A stretch of DNA of 26,258 nucleotides, taken from an uncultured Eubacteriales bacterium (GTDB lineage Bacteria; Bacillota; Clostridia; Tissierellales; Peptoniphilaceae). Below the pieces are notes generated by a model. That model saw only the letters and a program-made list of their open reading frames with translations, searched no databases and was not told the DNA's origin. Positions 16,189 through 24,230 of this stretch are shown here, piece by piece. Positions within the stretch are counted from its first letter, which is position 1. Each line of letters opens with the position of its first letter. The stretch is taken from the NCBI GenBank assembly GCA_900540185.1, contig UQFH01000014.1, positions 1 to 26,258 on the forward strand. Direction: 5' to 3'. Made by a program: the position numbers and the translations under genes.

Positions 16189-17559
16189 ATGAGTATAGAT
16201 TTTAAAAATACAAAGGAAATACATTTCATCGGCATCGGCGGAATCGGAATGAGTGCAATTGCTGAAGTTCTTTTGTCGAGAGGCTATAAAGTTACAGGCT
16301 CGGACAGAAAGATTACGCCTATGTGCGAAAAACTTATTTCAAAAGGCGCAGAAGTTTTTGCACCGCAAAAAAGAGAAAATATTAAAAACCCGGATCTTGT
16401 TGTTTATACGGATGCAATAAGCGAAGACAATGAAGAACTTAAAAGAGCGAGAGAACTTGGCGTTCCTGTTTTGGACAGAGCGATTGTTCTTGGAGAACTA
16501 ATGAAGCTCTATAAAAAGTCAATTGCAATTACGGGGACACATGGAAAAACCACAACCACATCTATGCTTGCTACAATTTTTCACCACACAAACCTAAAAC
16601 CGACAATACTTGTCGGCGGAAATTTGGATGAGATCGGCGGCAATGTTTTGGTTGGAGAACATGATATAATGCTTTCGGAATCGTGCGAATACAAGGGGAA
16701 TATTTTAAAGTATTTTCCGACAACCGCAGTTGTTTTAAATATTGACGAGGACCATCTCGATTACTATAAGTCGATTTATGAAATCGAGCAGACTTTTATA
16801 AAGTTCATGGGAAATTTAAAGAGCGATTCTACTCTTATTATAAATGCCGACGAGCCGAATTTGATTCAAATTAAAAATTCCGCTCCGGGCAAGGTTATTA
16901 CTTTCGGAGTGTATCAAGAGGCGGACTTTAGAGGCGTCAACGTATCTTATGATGAATCAGGTTTTGCTCATTATGAAGTGGAATATAAGGGAGAGAGTTA
17001 TCCCGTAAATCTTCCGGTTATGGGTCTTCACAATGTTTTGAATTCACTAGCGGCAATTGCTACAAGTGTGAATGCGGGGCTCGATATCAAGGAAGTTGTA
17101 TCAGCGATTGAACATTATAGACCTGTACATCAAAGGCTTGAAATGCTCGGAGAAAGAGAAGGCGTCACTGTTATGGATGATTATGCTCACCATCCGACGG
17201 AAATTATGGCAAGTCTAAACGCACTTAAAAATGCGCACTATAAGAGAATTTTCTGTGTTTTCCAACCGCACACATATACAAGAACAAAGATTCTTTTAAA
17301 CGGTTTCGCTGACTCGTTTAAATTGGCGGACGAAGTGGTTGTAATAGACATTTATGCCGCAAGGGAAGTCGACAGAAAAGAAGTGCACTCGAAGGATTTA
17401 GTGAAAGCTATGCAGGAAAGGGGAATTCATTGTAAATATTTCCCGGGATTCGACGATGCGCTGGTATTTTTAAATGAAAATTTAAAGCCGGGAGATTTAT
17501 TTATTACAATGGGTGCGGGCGATGTAAATACACTCGCTCACATGTATCTCGAGCAATAA
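16189..17559 (+). CDS. murC: UDP-N-acetylmuramate--L-alanine ligase
   Basis: 456 residues, the normal length. It adds the first amino acid, L-alanine, to UDP-MurNAc in the cytoplasmic phase of peptidoglycan synthesis. Visible are the N-terminal UDP-binding glycine loop FIGIGGIGMSAIAEVL (about 13-28), the ATP-binding GTHGKTTT (115-122), the MurC-type DYAHHPTEI motif (coded near 17178-17204), and the C-terminal GAGDVN near the end. The start is ATG 16189 behind a modest AAGGAT site. It is transcribed alone, divergently from spoVG. No terminator hairpin is obvious before the hut promoter about 36 bases on. Confidence 0.97.
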   Translation: MSIDFKNTKEIHFIGIGGIGMSAIAEVLLSRGYKVTGSDRKITPMCEKLISKGAEVFAPQKRENIKNPDLVVYTDAISEDNEELKRARELGVPVLDRAIVLGELMKLYKKSIAITGTHGKTTTTSMLATIFHHTNLKPTILVGGNLDEIGGNVLVGEHDIMLSESCEYKGNILKYFPTTAVVLNIDEDHLDYYKSIYEIEQTFIKFMGNLKSDSTLIINADEPNLIQIKNSAPGKVITFGVYQEADFRGVNVSYDESGFAHYEVEYKGESYPVNLPVMGLHNVLNSLAAIATSVNAGLDIKEVVSAIEHYRPVHQRLEMLGEREGVTVMDDYAHHPTEIMASLNALKNAHYKRIFCVFQPHTYTRTKILLNGFADSFKLADEVVVIDIYAAREVDRKEVHSKDLVKAMQERGIHCKYFPGFDDALVFLNENLKPGDLFITMGAGDVNTLAHMYLEQ

Positions 17560-17594
17560 AAGTGATTTAAATCATAAATTTTTTGTAAAAAGTA

Positions 17595-17623
17595 TTGCAA
17601 TATTATTCACAGTGTGGTAAAAT
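17595..17623 (+). promoter_or_regulatory. Promoter of the hut operon
   Basis: TTGCAA (17595-17600), exactly 17 bp, TAAAAT (17618-17623). A transcript would start near 17630, giving about 26 bases before the leader peptide ATG and about 140 before hutH. Confidence 0.75.
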
Positions 17624-17639
17624 ATAGTTAGTGAATAAT
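17602..17639 (+). promoter_or_regulatory. Operator-like dyad around the hut -10
   Basis: Perfect 9-bp inverted repeat ATTATTCAC (17602-17610) and GTGAATAAT (17631-17639), with centres 29 bp apart. One arm is in the promoter spacer and the other at the transcription start. A further GTGAA follows at 17641-17645, ten bases after the second arm. The cognate regulator is unknown; the LuxR-type protein encoded at the end of the cluster is a candidate by position. Confidence 0.5.
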
Positions 17640-17679
17640 TGTGAAGGAGATTTTTATGAAAAGACATGATATTCACAAT
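17638..17679 (+). repeat. Competing hairpins in the hut leader RNA
   Basis: ATTGTGAA (17638-17645) can pair with TTCACAAT (17672-17679), enclosing the leader ribosome site and ATG. Alternatively GTGAATA (17631-17637) pairs with TATTCAC (17670-17676). The two cannot form together, and both 3' arms contain the second His codon of the leader peptide. Whether they fold in vivo is inference. Confidence 0.4.
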
Positions 17680-17697
17680 AGAATCAAAGAATTTTAA
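17656..17697 (+). CDS. 13-residue leader peptide of the hut operon (two His codons)
   Basis: ATG 17656 has a strong site AAGGAGA (17644-17650) at ideal spacing and encodes MKRHDIHNRIKEF, then TAA at 17695-17697. It contains two histidine codons (CAT at codon 4, CAC at codon 7). The stop is immediately followed by the first base of a terminator stem, so a ribosome on the stop codon would cover the 5' arm. It lies between the hut promoter and hutH. The placement, ribosome site and His content argue for a regulatory leader; translation has not been shown. The logic would suit induction of a breakdown pathway when histidine is plentiful: completed translation blocks termination, while stalling at His codons permits it. 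Confidence 0.6.
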   Translation: MKRHDIHNRIKEF

Positions 17698-17725
17698 CCG
17701 TGGTCCAGGCCACGGTTGTTTTTTT
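17698..17725 (+). terminator. Leader terminator (attenuator) before hutH
   Basis: Perfect 6-bp stem CCGTGG (17698-17703) / CCACGG (17710-17715), loop TCCAGG, then TTG and T7. It stands after the leader peptide and 43 bases before hutH, inside the transcribed leader, so it must be bypassed for hut expression. No upstream segment able to pair with either arm as an antiterminator was found, which favours a ribosome-occlusion or protein mechanism. Confidence 0.8.
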
Positions 17726-17768
17726 GACTTTAGTACGATGAAATATAAACTATATCAAGGAGGTAAAA

Positions 17769-19304
17769 ATGGACAAGATTGTATTAAACGGCAGTGATTT
17801 GACATTGGACCAATTGGTTGCAGTTACTAGAGGTGGAGCAACAGTTGAGTTGAGCGATGATGCAAAAGAAAGAATCAAAGCATCAAGAAGAATTGTAGAC
17901 AAATTTGTCGAAGAAGAAAGAGTTGTATATGGTGTTACAACAGGATTTGGAAAATTTGCGGAAGTTATTATTCCGGAAGATGAAACAAAGGAACTTCAAA
18001 AGAATCTTATTATGAGCCACTCATGTGGTGTCGGCAATCCGCTTCCTGAAGACGTTGCAAGAGGAATTATGGTGCTTCGTGCAAACAACCTCGCAAAAGG
18101 CTTTTCAGGAATCAGACTTGAAACAACGGAAACAATTCTAAAAATGTTAAATGCAGGAATCACTCCGATTATTCCGGAAAAAGGTTCACTCGGAGCTTCA
18201 GGCGACTTGGCGCCACTTTCACACATGGTTCAACCGATGCTTGGACTTGGCGAATGCTATTACAAGGGCGAAGTTAGAAAATCTGTTGACGCTATGAAAG
18301 AAGCCGGCATTGAAACTATCGACCTCACAAGTAAAGAAGGTCTCGCTTTAATAAACGGAACACAAGTTATGACATCAGTCGGCGCTCTCACACTTTACGA
18401 CGGAATGAATATTTCAAAAGTAAGTGACATTGCAGCTGCAATGACAATGGAAGCACTCGGCGGAATTATTGACGCATACGACCAAAGAATTGCTGATGTT
18501 CGTAAACACAACGGACTTGCAGCAACTTCAAAGAACGTTAGAACACTCCTTGAAGGTTCAAAGAATACAACAAGACAAGGCGAAGTTCGTGTTCAAGACG
18601 CATACAGCTTACGTTGCGTTCCACAAGTACACGCAGGATGTAAGGATGCTATAAATTATGTAAAACAAAAAGTTGATATTGAAATGAACTCGGTTACAGA
18701 CAACCCGATTATTTTCCCGGACGATGAAATGTCAATTTCAGCAGGAAACTTCCACGGTGAACCGATGGCTCTTCCATTCGACTTTTTAGGAATTGCACTT
18801 TCAGAACTTGCAAATATTTCTGAAAGACGTCTTGAAAAGATGGTAAACCCGGCTCTAAGCCACGGACTACCTGCATTCTTATGTGTAAAAGGTGGAGTTA
18901 ACTCAGGATTTATGATTGTCCAATACAGCGCAGCTTCACTTGTAAGTGAAAATAAAGTTTTGGCTCATCCGGCAAGTGTTGACTCAATTCCATCTTCCGC
19001 AAACCAAGAAGACCACGTTTCAATGGGAACAATTGCAGCTAGAAAGGCAAGAGACATCGCATTTAACACAAGAAAAGTTTTAGCTATGGAAATTCTTGCT
19101 GCATGCCAAGCAATTGATTTGAATAAATCAAGCGACAAACTCGCAAAAGCTACAAAAGCTGTTTATGACGAAGTAAGAAAAGTTGTTACATTCAACGATA
19201 AAGACAGAATTATGAACGTTGATATAGAAGCTGTTGACAAATTAATTGTTGACGGAATTATCATAAAAGCAGCTGAAGAAGCTGTTGGAACATTAGAAGT
19301 ATAA
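17769..19304 (+). CDS. hutH: Histidine ammonia-lyase
   Basis: 511 residues, the usual length. It removes ammonia from L-histidine to give urocanate, the first step of histidine breakdown. The self-formed MIO electrophile comes from Ala143-Ser144-Gly145 in GSLGASGDLAPLSH. Other family landmarks are the Tyr loop VVYGVTTGFG (about 52-61), NGTQ near residue 195 and the segment around QEDHVSMG. It starts at ATG 17769 behind AAGGAGG. It is first structural gene of the cluster, ten bases before hutU, and lies under the leader peptide/terminator arrangement. Confidence 0.97.
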   Translation: MDKIVLNGSDLTLDQLVAVTRGGATVELSDDAKERIKASRRIVDKFVEEERVVYGVTTGFGKFAEVIIPEDETKELQKNLIMSHSCGVGNPLPEDVARGIMVLRANNLAKGFSGIRLETTETILKMLNAGITPIIPEKGSLGASGDLAPLSHMVQPMLGLGECYYKGEVRKSVDAMKEAGIETIDLTSKEGLALINGTQVMTSVGALTLYDGMNISKVSDIAAAMTMEALGGIIDAYDQRIADVRKHNGLAATSKNVRTLLEGSKNTTRQGEVRVQDAYSLRCVPQVHAGCKDAINYVKQKVDIEMNSVTDNPIIFPDDEMSISAGNFHGEPMALPFDFLGIALSELANISERRLEKMVNPALSHGLPAFLCVKGGVNSGFMIVQYSAASLVSENKVLAHPASVDSIPSSANQEDHVSMGTIAARKARDIAFNTRKVLAMEILAACQAIDLNKSSDKLAKATKAVYDEVRKVVTFNDKDRIMNVDIEAVDKLIVDGIIIKAAEEAVGTLEV

Positions 19305-19314
19305 GGAGGATACT

Positions 19315-21348
19315 ATGGATATCAAAAACATCGATATTTCAGAAGCGATGACAATTAAGCTTCCTGAAACACTACCACCGAAGCTCGAATTTGACCCAAA
19401 AATCAGAAGAGCGCCAAAGCGTGAACTCACACTCTCAGAACATGAAATGAAGCTTGCTTTAAAGAATGCTTTGAGATATATTCCTGAAAGTCTTCACGAA
19501 ACTCTTGCACCTGAATTTATGGAAGAACTCATGACAAGAGGAAGAATTTACGGTTACAGATACAGACCAGCAGGAAACATCAAGGCTAAACCTATCGATG
19601 AATACGAAGGAAAGACAATGGAAGGCAAGGCTTTCCAACTCATGATGGACAACAATCTCGACTTCGACGTTGCACTCTATCCATATGAACTCGTAACATA
19701 CGGTGAAACCGGACAAGTTGTTCAAAACTGGATGCAATACAGATTGACACAAGAATATTTGAAGGTTATGACCGACGAACAAACTCTTGTAATGATGTCA
19801 GGTCATCCGATGGGACTCTTTAAATCAAACAAACAAGCTCCGAGAGTTATTATCACAAATGCTCTTATGGTTGGTATGTTTGACGACCAAGACCACTGGA
19901 CAAAAGCAATCGCAATGGGCAACGCAAACTATGGACAAATGACTGCAGGCGGATGGATGTACATCGGACCTCAAGGAATTGTTCACGGAACATTCAACAC
20001 AATTTTGAATGCAGGAAGATTAAAACTCGGTGTTCCTGAACACGGCGACTTGGCAGGACACATGTTCATTTCATCAGGTCTCGGCGGAATGAGCGGCGCA
20101 CAAGGAAAGGCTGCAAAGATTGCTAAAGCTGTCGGACTTATTGCTGAAGTTGACTTGTCAAGAATCGAAACAAGACTTGAACAAGGATGGATTGACGAAT
20201 ACAGCGACAGTTGTGAAGAAGTGTTCAAGATGGCTCAAAAAGCTGTTGACAATAAAGAAGCAAGATCAATTGCATACTATGGAAATATCGTAGACTTGCT
20301 CGAATATGCTGTAGATAACGATATTCATATCGAACTTCTTTCAGACCAAACTTCATGTCACGTTCCATATGACGGAGGTTATTGTCCACAAGGCATGACT
20401 TTCGAAGAAAGAACAAAGATGCTCGCAACAGACCACGAAGGATTCAAGAGAGAAGTAGATAAATCTCTTCGCCATCACTATGAATTAATTAAAGCGTTGG
20501 TTGCAAAGGGAACTTACTTCTTCGACTACGGTAACTCATTCATGAAAGCTGTATTTGATGCAGGTGCAAAGGATATTGCTAAAAACGGAGTCGACGAAAG
20601 TGAAGGATTTGTATTCCCATCATATGTTGAAGATATTATGGGACCTATGCTCTTTGACTACGGCTACGGACCATTCAGATGGGTATGCCTTTCAGGTAAA
20701 CACGAAGACTTGGTTAAAACAGACCATGCAGCAATGGAATGTATCGACCCTGAAAGACGCGGACAAGACAGAGACAACTACATTTGGATTCAAGATGCTG
20801 AAAAGAATCAACTCGTTGTAGGTTCACAAGCAAGAATTCTATACCAAGATGCTGGTGGAAGACTAAAAATTGCTCTTAAGTTCAACGAACTTGTAAGGAA
20901 TGGAGAAATCGGACCTGTTATGCTCGGACGTGACCACCATGACACAGGCGGAACTGACTCACCGTTTAGAGAAACTTCAAACATCAAAGACGGCTCAAAC
21001 ATTATGGCTGACATGGCTACACAATGTTTCGCAGGAAACTGTGCAAGAGGAATGAGCTTGGTTGCACTCCACAACGGCGGCGGTGTTGGTATCGGTAAAT
21101 CAATCAACGGCGGTTTCGGGATGGTTCTAGACGGCTCTGAAAGAGTTGACAATATTTTGAAGAGCGCAATGCTTTGGGATACAATGGTCGGAGTTTCAAG
21201 AAGAAGCTGGGCAAGAAACGAACACTCAATTGAAACAACAATTGCATACAACAAAGATAAAGAAAACAATTCACACATCACAATTCCATACATTGCTGAT
21301 GATGAATTGGTAAACAGATTGGTTGAAGAAAATTTGAAAAAATGTTAA
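19315..21348 (+). CDS. hutU: Urocanate hydratase
   Basis: 677 residues. It adds water to urocanate to form imidazolone-5-propionate using tightly bound NAD+ as an electrophile. This is the long urocanase form seen in clostridia and some other bacteria, not the ~550-residue Pseudomonas/Bacillus form. Visible are SGHPMGLFKSN, the glycine-rich NAD region SSGLGGMSGAQGKAAK (about 258-273), and the C-terminal catalytic region with GRDHHDTGGTDSPFRET and NGGGVGIG. Tight spacing after hutH, with an AAGGAGG ribosome site. It is followed by a strong hairpin terminator before ftcD. Confidence 0.96.
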   Translation: MDIKNIDISEAMTIKLPETLPPKLEFDPKIRRAPKRELTLSEHEMKLALKNALRYIPESLHETLAPEFMEELMTRGRIYGYRYRPAGNIKAKPIDEYEGKTMEGKAFQLMMDNNLDFDVALYPYELVTYGETGQVVQNWMQYRLTQEYLKVMTDEQTLVMMSGHPMGLFKSNKQAPRVIITNALMVGMFDDQDHWTKAIAMGNANYGQMTAGGWMYIGPQGIVHGTFNTILNAGRLKLGVPEHGDLAGHMFISSGLGGMSGAQGKAAKIAKAVGLIAEVDLSRIETRLEQGWIDEYSDSCEEVFKMAQKAVDNKEARSIAYYGNIVDLLEYAVDNDIHIELLSDQTSCHVPYDGGYCPQGMTFEERTKMLATDHEGFKREVDKSLRHHYELIKALVAKGTYFFDYGNSFMKAVFDAGAKDIAKNGVDESEGFVFPSYVEDIMGPMLFDYGYGPFRWVCLSGKHEDLVKTDHAAMECIDPERRGQDRDNYIWIQDAEKNQLVVGSQARILYQDAGGRLKIALKFNELVRNGEIGPVMLGRDHHDTGGTDSPFRETSNIKDGSNIMADMATQCFAGNCARGMSLVALHNGGGVGIGKSINGGFGMVLDGSERVDNILKSAMLWDTMVGVSRRSWARNEHSIETTIAYNKDKENNSHITIPYIADDELVNRLVEENLKKC

Positions 21349-21380
21349 TTTGGTGGCAGATGGGCTCACCTGTCTATCAT

Positions 21381-21410
21381 AAGGCCGCTTTATAATGCGG
21401 CCTTTTAATT
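21381..21410 (+). terminator. Internal terminator between hutU and ftcD
   Basis: Perfect 8-bp GC-rich stem AAGGCCGC (21381-21388) / GCGGCCTT (21397-21404), followed by TTAATTTTTT. A second imperfect hairpin (GGCAG with CTGTC, about 21355-21374) precedes it. It should cut off much of the hutHU message before ftcD-hutI. Confidence 0.85.
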
Positions 21411-21453
21411 TTTTATAAAAATTTTGTTCTCAATCAATATTTAATGGGTAAAA

Positions 21454-21480
21454 TATAATTGTAACAATATGATTTATAAT
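21454..21480 (+). promoter_or_regulatory. Possible promoter(s) of ftcD
   Basis: Two perfect TATAAT hexamers (21454-21459 and 21475-21480) lie in the hutU-ftcD gap, but neither has a good -35. A promoter here would make sense because a strong terminator lies just upstream. Confidence 0.35.
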
Positions 21481-21496
21481 TGAAAGGAGAATTATA

Positions 21497-22393
21497 ATGG
21501 CAAGAATTTTGGAATGCGTTCCTAATTTCTCTGAAGGAAGAGATAAGGAAAAAGTCGAACAAATAGTTGAAGAGGTTAGAAAAGTTAAAGGAGTAACATT
21601 ACTCGACTACTCATCTGACGAAACACACAACAGAAGTGTTGTAACATTTGTCGGAGAACCTGAAGCTGTAATTGAAGCTGCTTTCAACGCTGCAAAAAAA
21701 GCATCTGAAGTAATCGATATGACCACACACCAAGGCGGACACCCGAGAATGGGAGCAATGGACGTTTGTCCGTTAATTCCTATTAAAGAAGTTACAATGG
21801 AAGAAGCTATTGAACTTTCTAAAAAACTTGGAAAGAGAATTGGAGACGAACTCGGAATCAGCGTTTATCTTTATGAAAAGAGTGCTTCAAAACCTGAACG
21901 TGAAAACTTGGCTGTAGTAAGAAAAGGTCAATACGAAGGAATGGAAGAAAAACTTAAATCGGAAGGTTGGGAACCTGACTTCGGACCTGTTGAACTCAAC
22001 AAAAAATCAGGCGTTTCAGCTGTCGGCGCAAGAATGCCGCTTGTAGCATTTAACGTAAACCTAAACACAGACAATGTTGAAATTGCAAAAGCTATTGCAA
22101 AGAAAATTCGTGCAAAAGGCGGCGGATTCGCATACTGTAAAGCTATGGGGCTTCTCCTTGAAGACAAGAATCTTGCACAAGTTTCAATGAACTTGGTTGA
22201 CTATACTCACACAAGTGTATATCACGCATTTGAATTTATTAAACGCGAAGCTCTAAGATATGGGGTAAACGTTGTAAATTCAGAAGTTATAGGACTTGTT
22301 CCAATGGATGCACTTTTGGATGCTGCAAAATGGTATTTGCAAATAGACGAATTTGACCATTCACAAGTATTGGAGACAAGACTCCATGAATAA
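21497..22393 (+). CDS. ftcD: Glutamate formimidoyltransferase
   Basis: 298 residues: only the formiminotransferase domain of the mammalian bifunctional enzyme, with no cyclodeaminase half. It moves the formimino group of N-formimino-glutamate to tetrahydrofolate, yielding glutamate. The N-terminal LECVPNFSEGRD and the THQGGHPRMGAMDVCPLIP segment (about 75-93) with its conserved His residues are diagnostic. The start is ATG 21497 behind GAAAGGAGA. The stop overlaps the hutI start. The product 5-formimino-THF needs a separate cyclodeaminase (FchA), not in this window. Confidence 0.95.
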   Translation: MARILECVPNFSEGRDKEKVEQIVEEVRKVKGVTLLDYSSDETHNRSVVTFVGEPEAVIEAAFNAAKKASEVIDMTTHQGGHPRMGAMDVCPLIPIKEVTMEEAIELSKKLGKRIGDELGISVYLYEKSASKPERENLAVVRKGQYEGMEEKLKSEGWEPDFGPVELNKKSGVSAVGARMPLVAFNVNLNTDNVEIAKAIAKKIRAKGGGFAYCKAMGLLLEDKNLAQVSMNLVDYTHTSVYHAFEFIKREALRYGVNVVNSEVIGLVPMDALLDAAKWYLQIDEFDHSQVLETRLHE

Positions 22394-23651
22394 GGTAACT
22401 CTAGCGATTGAAAATATTTCGGAGCTTATTACCGTTGCGGGCGAAAATGCTCCTAGAATGGGAAAAGCTCAAGGTGAAATTGAAAAGATAAAAGACGGAG
22501 TAGTACTTGTTTCGGGCGATAAAATTTTATATGCAGGAAACAAGGAAAATGCACCGAAATATGAAAAGAGTGATGACTTCGTATTGATTGACGGAACCGG
22601 AAAAACTGTAACTCCGGGTCTTATAGATTCACACACTCACTTGGTTCACGGCGGCTCAAGAGAAAATGAACTCGATATGAAATTAAACGGAGTGACATAT
22701 CTTGAAATTCTCGAAAGAGGCGGCGGAATTATGTCGACGCTTAAACAAACGAAGGAAATGAGCGAAGATGAATTATTCGAACAAGCAAAGAAATCAGTTG
22801 AAAGATTAATTTCATACGGTGTTACGACTATCGAAGCAAAAACAGGATATGGAATTGACGACTTCGACACGGAAATGAAACAATTAAACGTTGCCGACAG
22901 ACTCGGAAAAGAACTTCCTGTGGATATCGTAAAAACATTTATGGCAGCTCACGCAATTCCTGAAAAATATAAATCAAATCCGGGAGAGTTCATAGACATC
23001 GTTATAAACGACTATCTTCCGAAAATTGAAGCGGACGGAAGATGCAAATTCTGCGACGTGTTCTGTGAAAAGGGCGTATTTAACGCAGAAGACAGCAAGA
23101 GACTTTTGGAAGCTGCAAAAAAACACGGACTAACTCCGAAAATTCACGCAGATGAAATAGAAGAAATCGGCGGAACAAAAACTGCTGCTGACGTTCGCGC
23201 AATAAGTGCAGAACACCTTATCAAATGTTCTGAAAAAGGAGTGGATGAACTAAAAGAAGGTGGCGTTATTGCAAATCTTCTTCCGGGAACAAGCTTTAAT
23301 ATGGGCGACGGAATTTTTGCTCCGGCAAGACTTATGATTGAAAAAGAAGTGCCGATTGCAATTTCAACCGACTACAACCCGGGAAGTTGTCCAACGGAAA
23401 ATATTCAACTATGTATGTATCTTGCATGTCTTAATATGAAGATGACACCGGCTGAAGCATTGGTCGGAGTTACTATAAACGCTGCATGCGCTGTGGATGA
23501 ACAAGACACAAAGGGAAGCCTTATGGAAGGTAAACTTGCGGATATAACAATTTTTGATGCGCCGAACATAAATTATGTTCTCTATCACTTTGGTGTAAAT
23601 CACACTGATAAGGTGATAAAAAATGGAAAAGTCGTTTACGAATCGAAATAG
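22386..23651 (+). CDS. hutI: Imidazolonepropionase
   Basis: 421 residues from ATG 22386, which overlaps the ftcD stop by eight bases. A farther in-frame ATG at 22353 would extend into ftcD by 11 codons and gives a non-family N-terminus. It is an amidohydrolase-superfamily enzyme that opens the imidazolone ring to formiminoglutamate. Metal-site residues are His83 and His85 (DSHTHLVHGG), His254 (HADE) and Asp329 (STDYNPGS). His189 (AAHAIPEKY) and His277 (AEHLIK) are also family-conserved. Its ribosome site is weak (GGAG ten bases upstream), suggesting coupling to ftcD. The 3' end overlaps the regulator gene by 29 bases. Confidence 0.96.
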   Translation: MNKVTLAIENISELITVAGENAPRMGKAQGEIEKIKDGVVLVSGDKILYAGNKENAPKYEKSDDFVLIDGTGKTVTPGLIDSHTHLVHGGSRENELDMKLNGVTYLEILERGGGIMSTLKQTKEMSEDELFEQAKKSVERLISYGVTTIEAKTGYGIDDFDTEMKQLNVADRLGKELPVDIVKTFMAAHAIPEKYKSNPGEFIDIVINDYLPKIEADGRCKFCDVFCEKGVFNAEDSKRLLEAAKKHGLTPKIHADEIEEIGGTKTAADVRAISAEHLIKCSEKGVDELKEGGVIANLLPGTSFNMGDGIFAPARLMIEKEVPIAISTDYNPGSCPTENIQLCMYLACLNMKMTPAEALVGVTINAACAVDEQDTKGSLMEGKLADITIFDAPNINYVLYHFGVNHTDKVIKNGKVVYESK

Positions 23652-24195
23652 TAAAAAAGCTGTTGTCGTAACTGATGAAAATTTAATATTTGACGGTATA
23701 AAAAACGTTCTTATTGAAACGGGATACAACGCTACTGAAAAGAAACTCGTTAACATAAACAAAAGAGATTTCAAATCCAGACTTATCATCATCGTTTCTT
23801 ACGATTTAAAAAAAGAAGAACTTGAACTTATAAAGTCTATAAAAGAAAACTCTTTTTATGCAGCCATTATTCTTGTGACGGGAGTTGGCGAAAATATAAT
23901 AAATCGCTCAATTTTTAAAATCGGCGTCGATGCTGTAGTAAATGCATTTGAGTCGGAAACGATTCTAAAAAATGCAATTCAAGCAATAGAAAGGGATGGA
24001 AAATATATTTCTCCTTTTTATGTAAGTGATTATGAAGCTGATGAAAAGAAATTGGACAACCTTACGAAGAGACAATATCAAATATTTCTCTTGGCAAAGG
24101 ACGGGAAAAACAAAGAAGAAATAGCGAAAATTCTCGGAATAACGCCGAAGACCGTTGGAAATCACCTGAGTAAAATAAGAAAAACAATAAAATAG
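23623..24195 (+). CDS. Atypical response-regulator-like protein with LuxR HTH
   Basis: 190 residues. Residues about 12-125 resemble a receiver domain. The acidic pair is kept (Asp18-Glu19) and the Thr strand-end too (LVTG, Thr86). The usual acceptor Asp is displaced or ambiguous (IIIVSYD, Asp61), and the conserved Lys of the GADGYLLK-type strand is lost (GVDAVVNAFE). Residues about 146-190 are a LuxR/GerE helix-turn-helix (LTKRQYQIFLLAKDGKNKEEIAKILGIT then VGNHLSKI). No partner kinase is nearby. It overlaps hutI by 29 bases, with AAGGTGA as ribosome site, so it is cotranscribed with hut genes. By position it may regulate them, possibly through ligand binding rather than phosphorylation (inference). 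Confidence 0.8.
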   Translation: MEKSFTNRNSKKAVVVTDENLIFDGIKNVLIETGYNATEKKLVNINKRDFKSRLIIIVSYDLKKEELELIKSIKENSFYAAIILVTGVGENIINRSIFKIGVDAVVNAFESETILKNAIQAIERDGKYISPFYVSDYEADEKKLDNLTKRQYQIFLLAKDGKNKEEIAKILGITPKTVGNHLSKIRKTIK

Positions 24196-24216
24196 AGGGT
24201 CAGCGTGACCCTCTTT
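24194..24216 (+). terminator. Terminator at end of hut cluster
   Basis: Perfect 9-bp stem AGAGGGTCA (24194-24202) / TGACCCTCT (24206-24214), GCG loop, short T tail. The stem overlaps the stop of the regulator gene and separates it from the convergent lysR-type gene. Confidence 0.75.
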
Positions 24217-24230
24217 ACATATAATATATA

